This document shows, piece by piece, positions 17,103-27,124 of a stretch of 64,000 nucleotides of DNA. The notes below the pieces were generated by a model. It searched no databases, was not told the DNA's origin, and saw only the letters and a program-made list of their open reading frames with translations. The stretch is from positions 186,001-250,000 of the forward strand of contig NZ_CP013362.1 of the NCBI RefSeq assembly GCF_001718315.1, written 5' to 3'. A program made the position numbers and the translations under genes. The stretch's first letter is position 1. Each line of letters begins with the position of its first letter. This DNA comes from Burkholderia diffusa (GTDB lineage Bacteria > Pseudomonadota > Gammaproteobacteria > Burkholderiales > Burkholderiaceae).

Positions 17103-17480
17103 ATGATCCGAACCATTCTCGCCATCGACGACTCCACGACGATGCGCGCGCTGCTGCAGACGACGCTGGCGCAGGCCGGCTACGACGTGACGGTGGCGCC
17201 GGACGGCGAAGCCGGCTTCGACATGGCGGCCACCGTGCCGTACGACCTGGTGCTGACCGACCAGAACATGCCGCGCAAGAGCGGCCTCGAGGTGATCGCC
17301 GCGCTGCGCAAGCTGACGGCATACGCGGACACGCCGATCCTCGTGCTGACGACCGAAGGCAGCGATGCCTTCAAGGACGCCGCGCGCGACGCGGGCGCGA
17401 CCGGCTGGATCGAGAAGCCGATCGACCCGGCCGTGCTGGTCGACCTGGTCGCGACGCTGTCCGAGCAGACCGCCTCCTGA
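17103..17480 (+). CDS. CheY-like single-domain response regulator between motB and cheA
   Basis: 125 residues forming a bare receiver domain. The acidic pair is Asp9-Asp10, the phosphoacceptor is Asp53 in VLTDQNMPRKSG, the switch Thr lies in VLTTEG, and the Lys in WIEKPIDP. The ATG at 17103 gives the domain a normal start; the frame is open upstream through motB in an unrelated reading. It is distinct from the canonical cheY at 25197. Two single-domain regulators in one chemotaxis cluster suggest that one drives the motor and the other is a phosphate sink or alternative output. From its place beside cheA this one is a direct CheA substrate (inference). Confidence 0.9.
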   Translation: MIRTILAIDDSTTMRALLQTTLAQAGYDVTVAPDGEAGFDMAATVPYDLVLTDQNMPRKSGLEVIAALRKLTAYADTPILVLTTEGSDAFKDAARDAGATGWIEKPIDPAVLVDLVATLSEQTAS

Positions 17481-17513
17481 CATGAACGCGACGAATCCAA
17501 CCGGTGACCGGGC

Positions 17514-19751
17514 ATGACTCTCGACATCACGCAGTTCTACCAGACCTTTTTCGACGAAGCGGACGAGCTGCTCGCGCAGATGGAGCAGCTGCTGCTGAAC
17601 CTCGACGTCGGCTCGCCCGACCCCGAGGACCTGGCCGCGATCTTCCGCGCCGCGCATTCGATCAAGGGCGGCGCGGCGACCTTCGGCTTTTCCGCGCTGA
17701 CCGAGACGACCCACATCCTGGAGTCGCTGCTCGACCGCGCACGCAACCATGAGCTGACGCTGACCAAGGAAATGGTCGACGCGTTCCTCGAGACCAAGGA
17801 CGTGCTGTCCGACCAGCTCGTCGACTATCGCGCGAGCGCGGAACCGGACGCGGCGGCCGCCGCGACGATTTGCGCGAAGCTCGAACGCCTGAAGGCCGAG
17901 AGCGGCGGCGGTGTGGCTGCGGCCGCGGATGCCGCGCAGGCCGTGCCGGCTGTAACTGCCGCAACGGCCGAGGTGGCCGCTCCGGCGCCGGCGCCGGCCG
18001 CTGCCGATCGCGCGCCCGATCACGTGGTCGAACAGGCCGTCGCGGCCGCGCATCCGGCGGACGACGCCGGCGCGGGCGGCCCGCACCTGAAGATCACGCT
18101 CGTCGGTGTCGACGCGAAGGACCAGGCGCTGCTCACCGAGGAACTGGGCAATCTCGGCCGGATCGTCGGCCGTGAGGAAGCGGGCGCGGACCTGACGCTG
18201 TGGCTCGAATCGGACGTGCCGTCCGACGACATCGTCGCCGTGTGCTGCTTCGTGATCGACGACAGCCAGATCCGCATCGCGCGCGGCACCGCGCCGGCCG
18301 CACCGGCGGCGCCCGCCGCCGCGCCGGCCGCGCTCGAACCGGCCGCCGCGCCGGAGCCGGCCGCACGCGTCGAGGTATTCGCGCAAGCCGCCGGTGCCGC
18401 ACCGGCCGCCGCCGCGTCGCAAGCGCTGGCGCAACCGGCGCCGCAAGCGGCCCCGCAACCGCACGCCGAACCCGCCGCGCCGGCTGCCCAGGCTGCCGCG
18501 CACCACGACGACAAGCGCCCGCGCCCGGCCGCCGCCGCGTCGGGCGCCGAAGGCAGCTCGATTCGCGTCGGCGTCGAGAAGGTCGACCAGCTGATCAACC
18601 TGGTCGGCGAACTCGTGATCACGCAGGCGATGCTCGCGGAAACGGCGAGCGCGTTCGATCCGGCGCTGCACGATCGCCTGTTCAACGGAATGGCGCAGCT
18701 CGAGCGCAACGCGCGCGACCTGCAGGAAGCGGTGATGTCGATCCGCATGATGCCGATGGACTACGTGTTCAGCCGCTTCCCGCGCCTCGTGCGCGACCTG
18801 GCCGGCAAGCTCGGCAAGCAGGTGGAGCTCGTCACGTTCGGCCAGGCGACCGAGCTCGACAAGAGCCTGATCGAGCGGATCATCGACCCGCTCACGCACC
18901 TCGTGCGCAACAGCCTCGACCACGGGATCGAGACCGTCGACAAGCGTATCGCCGCGGGCAAGGACGCGGTCGGCCAGCTCGTGCTGTCGGCCGCGCATCA
19001 CGGCGGCAACATCGTGATCGAGGTCAGCGACGACGGTGGCGGCCTGAACCGCGAGCGGATTCTGGCGAAGGCCGCCAAGCAGGGCATGCAGATCCCCGAC
19101 ACCATCAGCGACGACGAAGTCTGGCAGCTGATCTTCGCGCCGGGCTTCTCGACGGCCGAGACGGTGACCGACGTGTCGGGCCGCGGCGTCGGGATGGACG
19201 TCGTGAAGCGCAACATCCAGTCGATGGGCGGCCACGTCGAGATCTCGTCGCAGGCCGGCCGCGGCACGACCACGCGGATCGTGCTGCCGCTTACGCTCGC
19301 GATCCTCGACGGGATGTCGGTGAAGGTCGGCACGGAGATCTTCATCCTGCCGCTGAACTTCGTGATGGAGTCGCTGCAGCCGTCGAACGACGACATCTAC
19401 ACGGTCGGCAACGGCGAGCGCGTGGTGCGCGTGCGCGGCGAATACCTGCCGCTGGTCGCGTTGCACGAAGTGTTCTCGGTCGATGACGCGCGCACCGACC
19501 CGACCCAGGGCATCGTCACGATCATGGAAACCGAGGGACGCCGCTTCGCGATGCTGATCGACGAGCTCGTCGGCCAGCAGCAGGTGGTCGTGAAGAACCT
19601 CGAAACGAACTACCGCAAGGTGCACGGCATCTCGGCGGCGACCATCCTCGGCGACGGCAGCGTCGCGCTGATCGTCGACGTCGCGGCGCTGAACCGTGAA
19701 ACCCGTGCGACGCACGGCGCCCGAGCGGGCGCCGAGCTCGCAATCTTCTGA
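17514..19751 (+). CDS. cheA: Chemotaxis histidine kinase CheA
   Basis: 745 residues. P1 phosphotransfer domain ~1-105 with the phosphorylated His48 in FRAAHSIKGGAATFGF. P2 (CheY/CheB docking) is at ~185-255, flanked by long Ala/Pro-rich linkers that account for much of the extra length (E. coli 654). P3 dimerisation is at ~345-410. The P4 kinase has the N box HLVRNSLDHGIE and the Gly-rich boxes DDGGGL and GRGVGMDVV. P5, the CheW-like coupling domain, is ~590-745. CheA autophosphorylates in response to receptors and phosphorylates CheY and CheB. It is the fourth gene of the motA-cheZ run. Confidence 0.97.
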   Translation: MTLDITQFYQTFFDEADELLAQMEQLLLNLDVGSPDPEDLAAIFRAAHSIKGGAATFGFSALTETTHILESLLDRARNHELTLTKEMVDAFLETKDVLSDQLVDYRASAEPDAAAAATICAKLERLKAESGGGVAAAADAAQAVPAVTAATAEVAAPAPAPAAADRAPDHVVEQAVAAAHPADDAGAGGPHLKITLVGVDAKDQALLTEELGNLGRIVGREEAGADLTLWLESDVPSDDIVAVCCFVIDDSQIRIARGTAPAAPAAPAAAPAALEPAAAPEPAARVEVFAQAAGAAPAAAASQALAQPAPQAAPQPHAEPAAPAAQAAAHHDDKRPRPAAAASGAEGSSIRVGVEKVDQLINLVGELVITQAMLAETASAFDPALHDRLFNGMAQLERNARDLQEAVMSIRMMPMDYVFSRFPRLVRDLAGKLGKQVELVTFGQATELDKSLIERIIDPLTHLVRNSLDHGIETVDKRIAAGKDAVGQLVLSAAHHGGNIVIEVSDDGGGLNRERILAKAAKQGMQIPDTISDDEVWQLIFAPGFSTAETVTDVSGRGVGMDVVKRNIQSMGGHVEISSQAGRGTTTRIVLPLTLAILDGMSVKVGTEIFILPLNFVMESLQPSNDDIYTVGNGERVVRVRGEYLPLVALHEVFSVDDARTDPTQGIVTIMETEGRRFAMLIDELVGQQQVVVKNLETNYRKVHGISAATILGDGSVALIVDVAALNRETRATHGARAGAELAIF

Positions 19752-19781
19752 CTCTCGCCATTCAACCGATTGGGGGCAAAC

Positions 19782-20315
19782 GTGTCTGCTGAAGTCCAAA
19801 TGATCAATCCGGCCGCGGCGAACGCGGCAACGAGCCGCCGTGACGCGGAGCAGGGCGATGCGACGGGCCAGGAGTTCCTCGTCTTCACGCTCGGCGACGA
19901 GGAATACGGGATCGACATCCTGAAGGTGCAGGAAATCCGTGGCTACGACAGCGTCACGCGCATCGCGAACGCGCCGGACTTCATCAAGGGCGTGATCAAC
20001 CTGCGCGGGATCATCGTGCCGATCGTCGACATGCGGATCAAGTTCCATCTCGGCCGCGTCGAGTACGACCACCAGACCGTCGTGATCATCCTGAACGTGT
20101 CGAATCGCGTGGTCGGGATGGTGGTCGACGGCGTGTCGGACGTGCTGACGCTGCAGACCGACCAGATCATGCCGGCGCCGGAATTCGGTGCGACGCTGAC
20201 GACCGAGTACCTGACGGGCCTCGGCACGGTCGATGGCCGGATGCTGATCCTGATGGACATCGAGAAGCTGATGTCGAGTCGGGAAATGGCGCTGATCGAG
20301 ACGCTCGGCGGATAA
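19782..20315 (+). CDS. cheW: Chemotaxis coupling protein CheW
   Basis: 177 residues with a GTG start at 19782 preceded by GGGGG; a TTG 12 bp upstream overlaps that ribosome site and is less likely. The CheW domain runs from [20 protein letters not shown] through [20 protein letters not shown] to QIMPAPEF. The first ~30 residues are a variable Ala/Asn-rich lead. CheW links the receptor tips to CheA P5 at the membrane array. It lies between cheA (30 bp) and the receptor gene (37 bp). Confidence 0.96.
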   Translation: MSAEVQMINPAAANAATSRRDAEQGDATGQEFLVFTLGDEEYGIDILKVQEIRGYDSVTRIANAPDFIKGVINLRGIIVPIVDMRIKFHLGRVEYDHQTVVIILNVSNRVVGMVVDGVSDVLTLQTDQIMPAPEFGATLTTEYLTGLGTVDGRMLILMDIEKLMSSREMALIETLGG

Positions 20316-20352
20316 GCGCGCCGCGCGCGCAGGAATTTCGGGAGAATCTGCA

Positions 20353-22308
20353 ATGTTGCATAACTGGTCGATCCGCACGACGCTCACGGCGGTCGGACTC
20401 ATCCTCGTGTGCCTGGCCGCCGCGGTCGGCGGGCTCGGCCTTTTCGCGCTCAACCACGCGAGCCGCTCGCTCGACGAGATCGCGCACGTCGACCTGCCGG
20501 CGATCCACACGCTCGACGACACGGCCGCGCACCTGCTGCGCGCCCGCGTCGCGCTCGATCGCTTCCGGACGCTGACCGAAGCCGGCAATTCGGCCGATGC
20601 GACGAAGGTGCTCGACCGCGCGCAGGAGCTGTTTGCGAAGTCGAACCAGAACTGGCAGGCGTTCCAGTCGTTGCCGAAGCTCGGCGTCGAGCAGGCGCTC
20701 GTCGACGAGCTCACCGCGCGCTACACGACGATCGTGAAGGACGGCGTCGAGCCCGAATTTGCCGCGGCGCGCGCAGGCGACATGGCGGCGTACCACGCGA
20801 TTGCCGACACGAAGATCAGCCCGATGTTCGTCGCGTTCGACCAGACGGCGGCGGCCGTGATCGCATCGCTGCAGAAGCGTGCGGAAGAGCGCCAGACGTC
20901 GACGCAGTCGCAAATCTCGCTGATGGTCGCGCTGATCGCGGCCGGCATCGCGATCGCGTTCGTCGTCGTGATCGCGATCCGCTTCGCGCTGCGCGGGCTG
21001 ATCGTGAAGCCGCTCGAGGACGCGATCGCGCACTTCGAGCGCATCGCCGGCGGCGACCTCACGCAGCCGGTGAACGTATTCAGCACCAACGAGATCGGCC
21101 GCCTGTTCGGCGGCATCAAGCGGATGCAGGACGCCGTGACGGCGATGGTGCAGGCCGTGCATCGCGGCACCGAGTCGATCGACGTCGGCGCGCGCGAGAT
21201 TTCCACCGGCAACACAGACCTGTCGCAGCGCACCGAGGAGCAGGCCGCGTCGCTGCAGGAAACCGCATCGAGCATGGAGCAGTTGACCGGCACCGTGCGG
21301 CAGAACGCGGAGAACGCGCGGCAGGCGAGCCAGCTCGCGGTGAACGCGTCGGACATCGCGATGCAGGGCGGCGACGTCGTTGGCCAGGTCGTGTCGACGA
21401 TGCAGGACATCGCGGCGAGCTCGGGCAAGGTCGTCGACATCATCGGCACGATCGAAGGCATCGCGTTCCAGACCAACATCCTCGCGCTGAATGCGGCGGT
21501 CGAAGCCGCGCGCGCGGGCGAGCAGGGCCGCGGCTTCGCGGTGGTCGCGGGCGAAGTGCGCTCGCTGGCGCAGCGCAGCGCGAGCGCGGCGAAGGAAATC
21601 AAGCAGTTGATCGGTGACTCGGCCGAGAAGGTCGAAAGCGGGTCGGCGCTCGTCGCGCGCGCCGGTTCGACGATGGACGAGATCGTGCAGGCCGTGCGCC
21701 GCGTGACCGACATCATGGGCGAGATCAGCGCCGCGTCGGACGAGCAGTCGACCGGCATCGAGCAGGTCAATCGCGCGGTCGGCCAGATGGATTCGGTCAC
21801 GCAGCAGAACGCGGCGCTCGTCGAGCAGGCCGCGGCGGCGGCCGCATCGCTCGAGGAGCAGACGCGCCAGATGAAGGCGGTCGTGTCGGCGTGGCGCGTC
21901 GCGGGCGGCATCGCGCTCGCGCCGGCGCGCAATGCTGCGCGCCCGGCCGCGCACGCACCGGCGCCGGCGTTGCCGGCGGCGCATCGTCACGAAGCGTCGC
22001 CGGCCGCCCTGCCGGCACCGCAGGCAGCCGCGCAGCCGGCTCGTCGCGCCGCGCCGGCACCGCATGCGTCGGCACCGGCTGCCAGCCAGGCCGGCCAGGA
22101 CGCGAAGCGCGCGCCGGACGCCGCTGCCGCACGCGCATCGAAGGAAACGCCGGCCGCGGGCGGCTACGGCCCGCGTCTCGCGAAGGCGGCCGCCGCGCCC
22201 GCGCCGAAGCCTGCCGAGAAGCCCGCACTCGTGCGCCCCGCGCTGAACGGCGAGAAGCCGGCGATGGCGGCGGCCGGCACGTCCGACGACGACTGGGAGA
22301 CTTTCTAA
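20353..22308 (+). CDS. Tar-like methyl-accepting chemotaxis protein with C-terminal DWETF tether
   Basis: 651 residues. A transmembrane helix (~8-30), a periplasmic four-helix-bundle sensor (~35-188), a second transmembrane helix (~190-212), HAMP (~214-267) and a cytoplasmic methylation/signalling bundle with the hairpin tip [21 protein letters not shown] Pro/Ala-rich flexible linker of ~100 residues follows the bundle and the protein ends DDDWETF, a match to the NWETF/DWETF pentapeptide that tethers CheR and CheB. It is the only receptor in the window, encoded immediately before cheR. The ligand cannot be read from sequence. Confidence 0.95.
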   Translation: MLHNWSIRTTLTAVGLILVCLAAAVGGLGLFALNHASRSLDEIAHVDLPAIHTLDDTAAHLLRARVALDRFRTLTEAGNSADATKVLDRAQELFAKSNQNWQAFQSLPKLGVEQALVDELTARYTTIVKDGVEPEFAAARAGDMAAYHAIADTKISPMFVAFDQTAAAVIASLQKRAEERQTSTQSQISLMVALIAAGIAIAFVVVIAIRFALRGLIVKPLEDAIAHFERIAGGDLTQPVNVFSTNEIGRLFGGIKRMQDAVTAMVQAVHRGTESIDVGAREISTGNTDLSQRTEEQAASLQETASSMEQLTGTVRQNAENARQASQLAVNASDIAMQGGDVVGQVVSTMQDIAASSGKVVDIIGTIEGIAFQTNILALNAAVEAARAGEQGRGFAVVAGEVRSLAQRSASAAKEIKQLIGDSAEKVESGSALVARAGSTMDEIVQAVRRVTDIMGEISAASDEQSTGIEQVNRAVGQMDSVTQQNAALVEQAAAAAASLEEQTRQMKAVVSAWRVAGGIALAPARNAARPAAHAPAPALPAAHRHEASPAALPAPQAAAQPARRAAPAPHASAPAASQAGQDAKRAPDAAAARASKETPAAGGYGPRLAKAAAAPAPKPAEKPALVRPALNGEKPAMAAAGTSDDDWETF

Positions 22309-22311
22309 GCC

Positions 22312-23298
22312 ATGCCGTCCGCGCGCGCACCGTTTCGAACTGATGCACCGGATGCCTCGCCCCGCGCGGGCGAGCCGGGGCGCGACTTCGCGTTTACCGG
22401 CGCGGATTTCGCGCGCATCCGCGCGCTGATTCATCAACGCGCGGGCATTTCGCTGTCCGAGCACAAGCGCGACATGGCGTACAGCCGGCTGGCACGCCGG
22501 CTGCGCGCACGCGGCCTCGACACGTTCCGCGACTACCTCGACCTGCTCGAGCAGGAAGATGATCCGCTCGAGTGGGAAGCGTTCACCAACGCGCTGACGA
22601 CGAACCTGACCGCGTTCTTCCGCGAGTCGCACCATTTCCCGATCCTGGCCGACTTCGTGAAGGGACGCGCGGCGCCCGTGTCGGTGTGGTGCTCGGCGGC
22701 GTCGACCGGCGAGGAGCCTTACTCGATCGCGATCACGCTGATCGAGGCGCTCGGCGAATCCGCCGCGCGTGGCGCATCGATTCTCGCGACCGACCTCGAC
22801 ACGCAGGTGCTCGCGAAGGCCGAGGCCGGCATCTATACGTACGACCAGGTCAAGCACCTGAGCCCGGAGCGGCTCAAGCGCTTCTTCCTGAAAGGCACGG
22901 GCGCGCAGGCCGGTCGCGTGAAGGTGCGCCCGGAGCTGCGCGCGATGATCCGCTTCGAGCAGTTGAACCTGACCGATGCCGACTACGGGATCGCGAAGCC
23001 GTTCGACGCGATCTTCTGCCGCAACGTGATGATCTATTTCGACAAGCCGACGCAGGGGCAGGTGCTGTCGCGCTTCGAGCCGCTCGTGAAGCCGGGCGGC
23101 CTGCTGTTCGCCGGGCATTCGGAGAATTTCACGTACGTCTCGCAGGCGTTCCGGCTGCGCGGGCAGACCGTGTACGAACTGACGCGCGATGCCGCGACGA
23201 GCCTGCGCCCGCGCGGCGCCGCGCCGGCCGCGCCGGTGCCGCCGCGCGTCCATGCGCGTGCCGCGGGCTCCGCCCCCGCGTATGGAGAGCGCGGATGA
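22312..23298 (+). CDS. cheR: Chemotaxis protein methyltransferase CheR
   Basis: 328 residues. The N-terminal helical domain (~28-100) includes [20 protein letters not shown]. The SAM-binding Rossmann domain has [16 protein letters not shown] and [14 protein letters not shown]. CheR methylates receptor glutamates using S-adenosylmethionine. The C-terminal ~30 residues are an Ala/Pro/Arg-rich extension not seen in E. coli CheR (286 aa). The ATG at 22312 follows the receptor stop by 3 bp, and the stop overlaps the cheD start (ATGA). The beta-subdomain needed to bind the receptor tether is present. Confidence 0.96.
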   Translation: MPSARAPFRTDAPDASPRAGEPGRDFAFTGADFARIRALIHQRAGISLSEHKRDMAYSRLARRLRARGLDTFRDYLDLLEQEDDPLEWEAFTNALTTNLTAFFRESHHFPILADFVKGRAAPVSVWCSAASTGEEPYSIAITLIEALGESAARGASILATDLDTQVLAKAEAGIYTYDQVKHLSPERLKRFFLKGTGAQAGRVKVRPELRAMIRFEQLNLTDADYGIAKPFDAIFCRNVMIYFDKPTQGQVLSRFEPLVKPGGLLFAGHSENFTYVSQAFRLRGQTVYELTRDAATSLRPRGAAPAAPVPPRVHARAAGSAPAYGERG

Positions 23299-24041
23299 GC
23301 GGCCTGCCGATCGCGACCAATCGCTACTTCGACAACCACTTCGAACGCCCGGGCGTGAAGCTGCTGCCGAACGAGTTCTACACGACGGCCGAGGACATGG
23401 TGCTGATGACCGTGCTCGGCTCGTGCGTCGCCGCGTGCCTGCACGACCCGTTCGCGGGCATCGGCGGGATGAATCACTTCATGCTGCCCGACGACGGCGC
23501 CGATGCCGGCGCCGCCGCATCGGAGTCGATGCGCTACGGCGCGTACGCGATGGAAGTGCTGATCAACGAACTGATCAAGGCCGGCGGGCGCCGCGAGCGC
23601 TTCGAGGCGAAGGTGTTCGGCGGCGCGGCCGTGCTGGCGGGAATGACGACCATCAACATCGGCGACCGCAACGCGGATTTCGTGCGTCGCTATCTCGCGC
23701 TCGAACGCATCCGCATCACCGCGGAGGACCTGCAGGGCGTGCACCCGCGCAAGGTCGCCTTCATGCCGCACACGGGGCGCGCGGCGGTGAAGAAGCTGCG
23801 GCTGCAGGTGCCGGGCGTGACCGAGCGCGAAGCCGCGCTGGCGCGCGAGGCCGACCGCGTGCGCGCCGACCGGCAGCGCGCGCACGTCGAGCTGTTCGCC
23901 GCGAAGCGGCCGGCCGCGCCGCCGCCGGCACGCCCGCGCATCGAGCTGTTCGGCGCGCGCGGCGGCGCGGGCGCGCAGACGACGAACACGAAGGCCGGCA
24001 GCCCGTTTGCGGCCAACCTTTCGAGAAAGCAGGAGGCATGA
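23295..24041 (+). CDS. cheD: Chemoreceptor glutamine deamidase CheD
   Basis: 248 residues; the ATG overlaps the cheR stop. The catalytic Cys is in [13 protein letters not shown] and the His in [11 protein letters not shown], with the conserved [10 protein letters not shown] region downstream. CheD deamidates receptor glutamines to methylatable glutamates. The catalytic domain ends near residue 190; a basic/Pro-rich tail of ~55 residues ([17 protein letters not shown]) is longer than usual. The stop overlaps the cheB start (ATGA), so translation of cheR, cheD and cheB is probably coupled. This set of adaptation enzymes is absent from E. coli in part (no CheD). Confidence 0.95.
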   Translation: MSGLPIATNRYFDNHFERPGVKLLPNEFYTTAEDMVLMTVLGSCVAACLHDPFAGIGGMNHFMLPDDGADAGAAASESMRYGAYAMEVLINELIKAGGRRERFEAKVFGGAAVLAGMTTINIGDRNADFVRRYLALERIRITAEDLQGVHPRKVAFMPHTGRAAVKKLRLQVPGVTEREAALAREADRVRADRQRAHVELFAAKRPAAPPPARPRIELFGARGGAGAQTTNTKAGSPFAANLSRKQEA

Positions 24042-25129
24042 CCGCAGTGCAGAAGATCAAAGTGTTGTGCGTCGACGACTCGGCGCTGATCCGCAGCCTG
24101 ATGACGGAGATCATCAACAGCCAGCCCGACATGGAAGTGTGCGCGACCGCGCCCGATCCGCTCGTCGCGCGCGAGCTCATCAAGCAGCACAACCCGGACG
24201 TCCTGACGCTGGACGTCGAAATGCCGCGCATGGACGGGCTCGACTTCCTCGAGAAGCTGATGCGCCTGCGCCCGATGCCGGTCGTGATGGTGTCGTCGCT
24301 GACCGAGCGCGGCTCGGAGATCACGCTGCGCGCGCTCGAACTCGGCGCGGTGGATTTCGTCACGAAGCCGCGCGTCGGGATTCGCGACGGCATGCTCGAT
24401 TATGCGGAAAAGCTCGCGGACAAGATCCGCGCGGCCTCGCGCGCACGCGTGCGGCAGGCGCCGCAGCCGCAGGCCGCCGCGCGCGCGGCGAGCGGCCAGA
24501 GCGCCGCGCCGATGGTCAACAACCCGCTCGTCAGTACCGAGAAGCTGATCATCATCGGCGCGTCCACGGGCGGCACCGAGGCGATTCGCGAGGTGCTGAC
24601 GCCGCTGCCGCCGGATGCGCCGGCGGTACTGATCGCGCAACACATGCCGCCCGGCTTCACGAAGTCCTTCGCGCAGCGGCTGAACGGCCTGTGCCGGATC
24701 GCGGTGAAGGAAGCCGAACACGGCGAGCGCGTGCTGCCGGGCCATGCGTACATCGCGCCGGGCCATGCGCACCTGCTGCTCGCCAGGAGCGGCGCGAACT
24801 ACATCGCGCAGCTGTCCGACGAGCCGCCGGTGAACCGGCACCGGCCGTCGGTCGACGTGCTGTTCCGCTCGGCGGCGCAGCACGCGGGCAAGAACGCGAT
24901 CGGCGTGATCCTCACGGGGATGGGCCGCGACGGCGCGGCCGGCCTGCTGGACATGAAGCGCGCGGGCGCCCACACGTTCGCGCAGGACGAGGCGAGCTGC
25001 ATCGTGTTCGGCATGCCGCGCGAGGCGATCGCGCTCGGCGGCGCGGACGAGGTCGCGCCGCTTTCGGAGATGAGCCGGCGCGTGATGGCGCGACTGGCGA
25101 CGATGGGCGACCGCGTACAGCGCGTCTGA
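24038..25129 (+). CDS. cheB: Chemotaxis methylesterase CheB
   Basis: 363 residues. The N-terminal receiver domain has Asp13-Asp14 and the phosphoacceptor Asp59 in [13 protein letters not shown]. After a Gln/Ala linker comes the methylesterase domain with the catalytic triad Ser176 (GASTGGTEA), His202 (AQHMPPGFT) and Asp298 ([10 protein letters not shown]). CheB removes receptor methyl groups when phosphorylated by CheA. AGGAGG lies just before the overlapping ATG. Length and motifs are standard (E. coli 349). Confidence 0.97.
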   Translation: MTAVQKIKVLCVDDSALIRSLMTEIINSQPDMEVCATAPDPLVARELIKQHNPDVLTLDVEMPRMDGLDFLEKLMRLRPMPVVMVSSLTERGSEITLRALELGAVDFVTKPRVGIRDGMLDYAEKLADKIRAASRARVRQAPQPQAAARAASGQSAAPMVNNPLVSTEKLIIIGASTGGTEAIREVLTPLPPDAPAVLIAQHMPPGFTKSFAQRLNGLCRIAVKEAEHGERVLPGHAYIAPGHAHLLLARSGANYIAQLSDEPPVNRHRPSVDVLFRSAAQHAGKNAIGVILTGMGRDGAAGLLDMKRAGAHTFAQDEASCIVFGMPREAIALGGADEVAPLSEMSRRVMARLATMGDRVQRV

Positions 25130-25196
25130 ATGAAATGTCACGGGGCACGTGCGATGGCGCGGGCTCCGACGGTAACGAATCTGCAAAGGAACGACG

Positions 25197-25592
25197 ATGG
25201 ACAAGAGCATGAAAATCCTGGTGGTGGACGATTTCCCGACGATGCGCCGGATCGTCCGCAACCTGCTCAAGGAGCTGGGCTACACGAACGTCGACGAAGC
25301 CGAGGACGGCGCGGCCGGCCTGGCGCGCCTGCGCGGCGGCGGCTTCGACTTCGTGATTTCCGACTGGAACATGCCGAACCTCGACGGCCTCGCGATGCTG
25401 AAGGAAATTCGCGCAGACGCGACGCTCACGCACCTGCCGGTGCTGATGGTCACGGCCGAGTCGAAGAAGGAGAACATCATTGCGGCTGCGCAGGCGGGCG
25501 CGAGCGGCTACGTCGTGAAGCCGTTCACGGCCGCGACGCTCGACGAGAAGCTGAACAAGATCATCGACAAGATGGCCAAGGCCGGGAGCTGA
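25197..25592 (+). CDS. cheY: Chemotaxis response regulator CheY
   Basis: 131 residues closely matching canonical CheY ([20 protein letters not shown]). Asp11-Asp12 bind metal, Asp56 in [13 protein letters not shown] is phosphorylated, the switch Thr lies in LMVTAES and the Lys in [10 protein letters not shown]. CheY~P binds FliM to change rotation direction. It lies directly before cheZ (1 bp gap), and AAAGGAACGACG precedes the ATG. By similarity this, not the regulator at 17103, is the motor-binding CheY. Confidence 0.97.
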   Translation: MDKSMKILVVDDFPTMRRIVRNLLKELGYTNVDEAEDGAAGLARLRGGGFDFVISDWNMPNLDGLAMLKEIRADATLTHLPVLMVTAESKKENIIAAAQAGASGYVVKPFTAATLDEKLNKIIDKMAKAGS

Positions 25593-25593
25593 C

Positions 25594-26325
25594 GTGAACG
25601 AGCCGATCCATGCGGCGCTCGCCGGCGCGGCAATCAACGCCGACGGCCATGCCGAAGGCGCCGATTACGCGAGCGACCGGATCCTCGCGCGCATCGGCCA
25701 CGTCACGCGCACGCTGCGCGATTCGATGCGCGAGCTCGGGCTCGACAAGCATGTCGAGCGCGCGGCGGAAGCCGTGCCCGATGCGCGCGACCGGCTGCGC
25801 TACGTCGCGACGATGACCGAGCAGGCGGCCGAGCGCGTGCTGAACGCGATCGAGGTCGCAAAGCCGATGCAGGAGCGCATCCAGAACGAAGCCGAGGCGC
25901 TCGATGCGCGCTGGGCGCAATGGTATGCGGCGCCGATCGAGCACGCGGAAGTGCGCGAGCTGATGGACGACACGCGCACGTTCCTGCGCACGCTGCCGGA
26001 GGCGGCGTCGGCGACCAGCGCGCAGCTGCTCGAGATCATGCTCGCGCAGGATTTCCAGGACCTGACCGGGCAGGTGATCAAGAAGATCATGGACATGGTC
26101 TACCTGATCGAGCAGCAATTGCTCACCGTGCTCGTCGAGAACATCGCGCCCGAGCGGCGCGAGCAGTTCGCGGCGACAGCGGCCGCGCTCGCGGCCGAGC
26201 AGATCAGCGCGACCGGCAGCCCGGAGTCGCTGCTGAACGGGCCGCAGATCGCGCCGGAAGGCAAGTCCGACGTCGTGCAGGACCAGGCGCAGGTCGACGA
26301 CCTGCTCGCGAGTCTCGGCTTCTGA
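25594..26325 (+). CDS. cheZ: CheY-P phosphatase CheZ
   Basis: 243 residues with a GTG start one base after the cheY stop. It forms a long helical hairpin with the active-site stretch DFQDLTGQVIKKIMDM, where Gln160 corresponds to the catalytic Gln of E. coli CheZ. The extreme C terminus VDDLLASLGF is the CheY-binding peptide. It speeds dephosphorylation of CheY and closes the chemotaxis run. I see no clear terminator in the 279 bp that follow. Confidence 0.95.
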   Translation: MNEPIHAALAGAAINADGHAEGADYASDRILARIGHVTRTLRDSMRELGLDKHVERAAEAVPDARDRLRYVATMTEQAAERVLNAIEVAKPMQERIQNEAEALDARWAQWYAAPIEHAEVRELMDDTRTFLRTLPEAASATSAQLLEIMLAQDFQDLTGQVIKKIMDMVYLIEQQLLTVLVENIAPERREQFAATAAALAAEQISATGSPESLLNGPQIAPEGKSDVVQDQAQVDDLLASLGF

Positions 26326-26463
26326 TCCCGCCCCATCGCATCGACGTCGCTCCCGATCGCGGAGCGGCCCGGTGCGCTTGGCTTTTCCCCATGCCTGTCA
26401 CGACGCGCCCCCGCGTGCGAGTCGGGCCGCACGTCATGCTGCGCTGCGTCATGCAACGTGGAT

Positions 26464-26494
26464 TTGACACTCCGACACACTCCGCAGGCATACT
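26464..26494 (+). promoter_or_regulatory. Candidate promoter of the DUF2844-DUF3443 pair
   Basis: TTGACA (26464-26469) is a perfect -35 hexamer, with CATACT (26489-26494) 19 bp downstream as a loose -10 box. It lies about 110 bp before the DUF2844 start. The wide spacer makes it tentative. Confidence 0.4.
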
Positions 26495-26604
26495 ACGCGT
26501 CAGCAGCAACGAAGCGTCATTCTTAAGACTTTGATTTGTTGGCCCGCGGCGCCGCGCCCGATGGCGGCACCGCCGGCAACGAAGCCAGTCCCTTGGGGGG
26601 GAAC

Positions 26605-27108
26605 GTGAAGCTGAAACGCTTGGGCTGGGCCGCCGCGCACGCGACGGCCGCAATGGGTGTGCTGTGGGCCGTCCACGCACAGGCCGAACTGGGCGGCGCG
26701 CCGATGTCGCCGCCGGCGGACGATCACGCCGCCACGGTGCGCGCGCTGCAGCGCGCGATGCGTTCCGCCGACGGCGCGCAGGCGAACGCGGCCGCCTATA
26801 CCGTCCGCGAGATCACGCTCGGGTCGGGCACCGTCATCCACGAATACGCGAGCGCGGCCGGCACCGTGTTCGGCCTTGCCTGGCGCGGGCCGAGCATGCC
26901 GGACCTCGAGTCGCTGCTCGGCAGCTATTTCCCGCAGTACACCGCCGGCGTCCAGGTCGCGCATGCGGCGCGCGGCTGGCGCGCGCCCGTGTCCGTCGAT
27001 ACGAGCGGCCTGGTGATCCGGACGGGCGGCCACATGGGCGCCTTCGCGGGCCAGGCGTGGCTGCCGACGGCGCTGCCTGCCGGGTTGACCGGCAACGACA
27101 TCCAGTGA
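26605..27108 (+). CDS. DUF2844-family secreted protein
   Basis: 167 residues with a GTG start after GGGGGGG. Residues 1-~27 are a Sec signal peptide (basic VKLKRLGW, hydrophobic core, VHAQA cleavage site). The mature part is a small domain with YTVREITLGSGTVIHEYAS, GTVFGLAWRGPSMPDLESLL and YFPQY, the pattern of DUF2844. The function is unknown. The signal peptide places it in the periplasm or outside. The DUF3443 lipoprotein starts 16 bp after its stop, and the pairing of these two families suggests they act together (inference). Confidence 0.8.
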   Translation: MKLKRLGWAAAHATAAMGVLWAVHAQAELGGAPMSPPADDHAATVRALQRAMRSADGAQANAAAYTVREITLGSGTVIHEYASAAGTVFGLAWRGPSMPDLESLLGSYFPQYTAGVQVAHAARGWRAPVSVDTSGLVIRTGGHMGAFAGQAWLPTALPAGLTGNDIQ

Positions 27109-27124
27109 CAGCGGGAGAGCGATC

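Noticed and set aside
16659..20714. A 1351-codon open frame on the minus strand across motB, cheY-like, cheA and cheW.
   Set aside because: It is antisense to clearly real chemotaxis genes, and its translation is Arg/Ala/Val-rich with no domain. High-GC codon bias leaves the opposite strand open.
20167..23253. A 1028-codon open frame on the minus strand across the receptor and cheR.
   Set aside because: Same cause: shadow of real genes, low-complexity Arg/His-rich translation.
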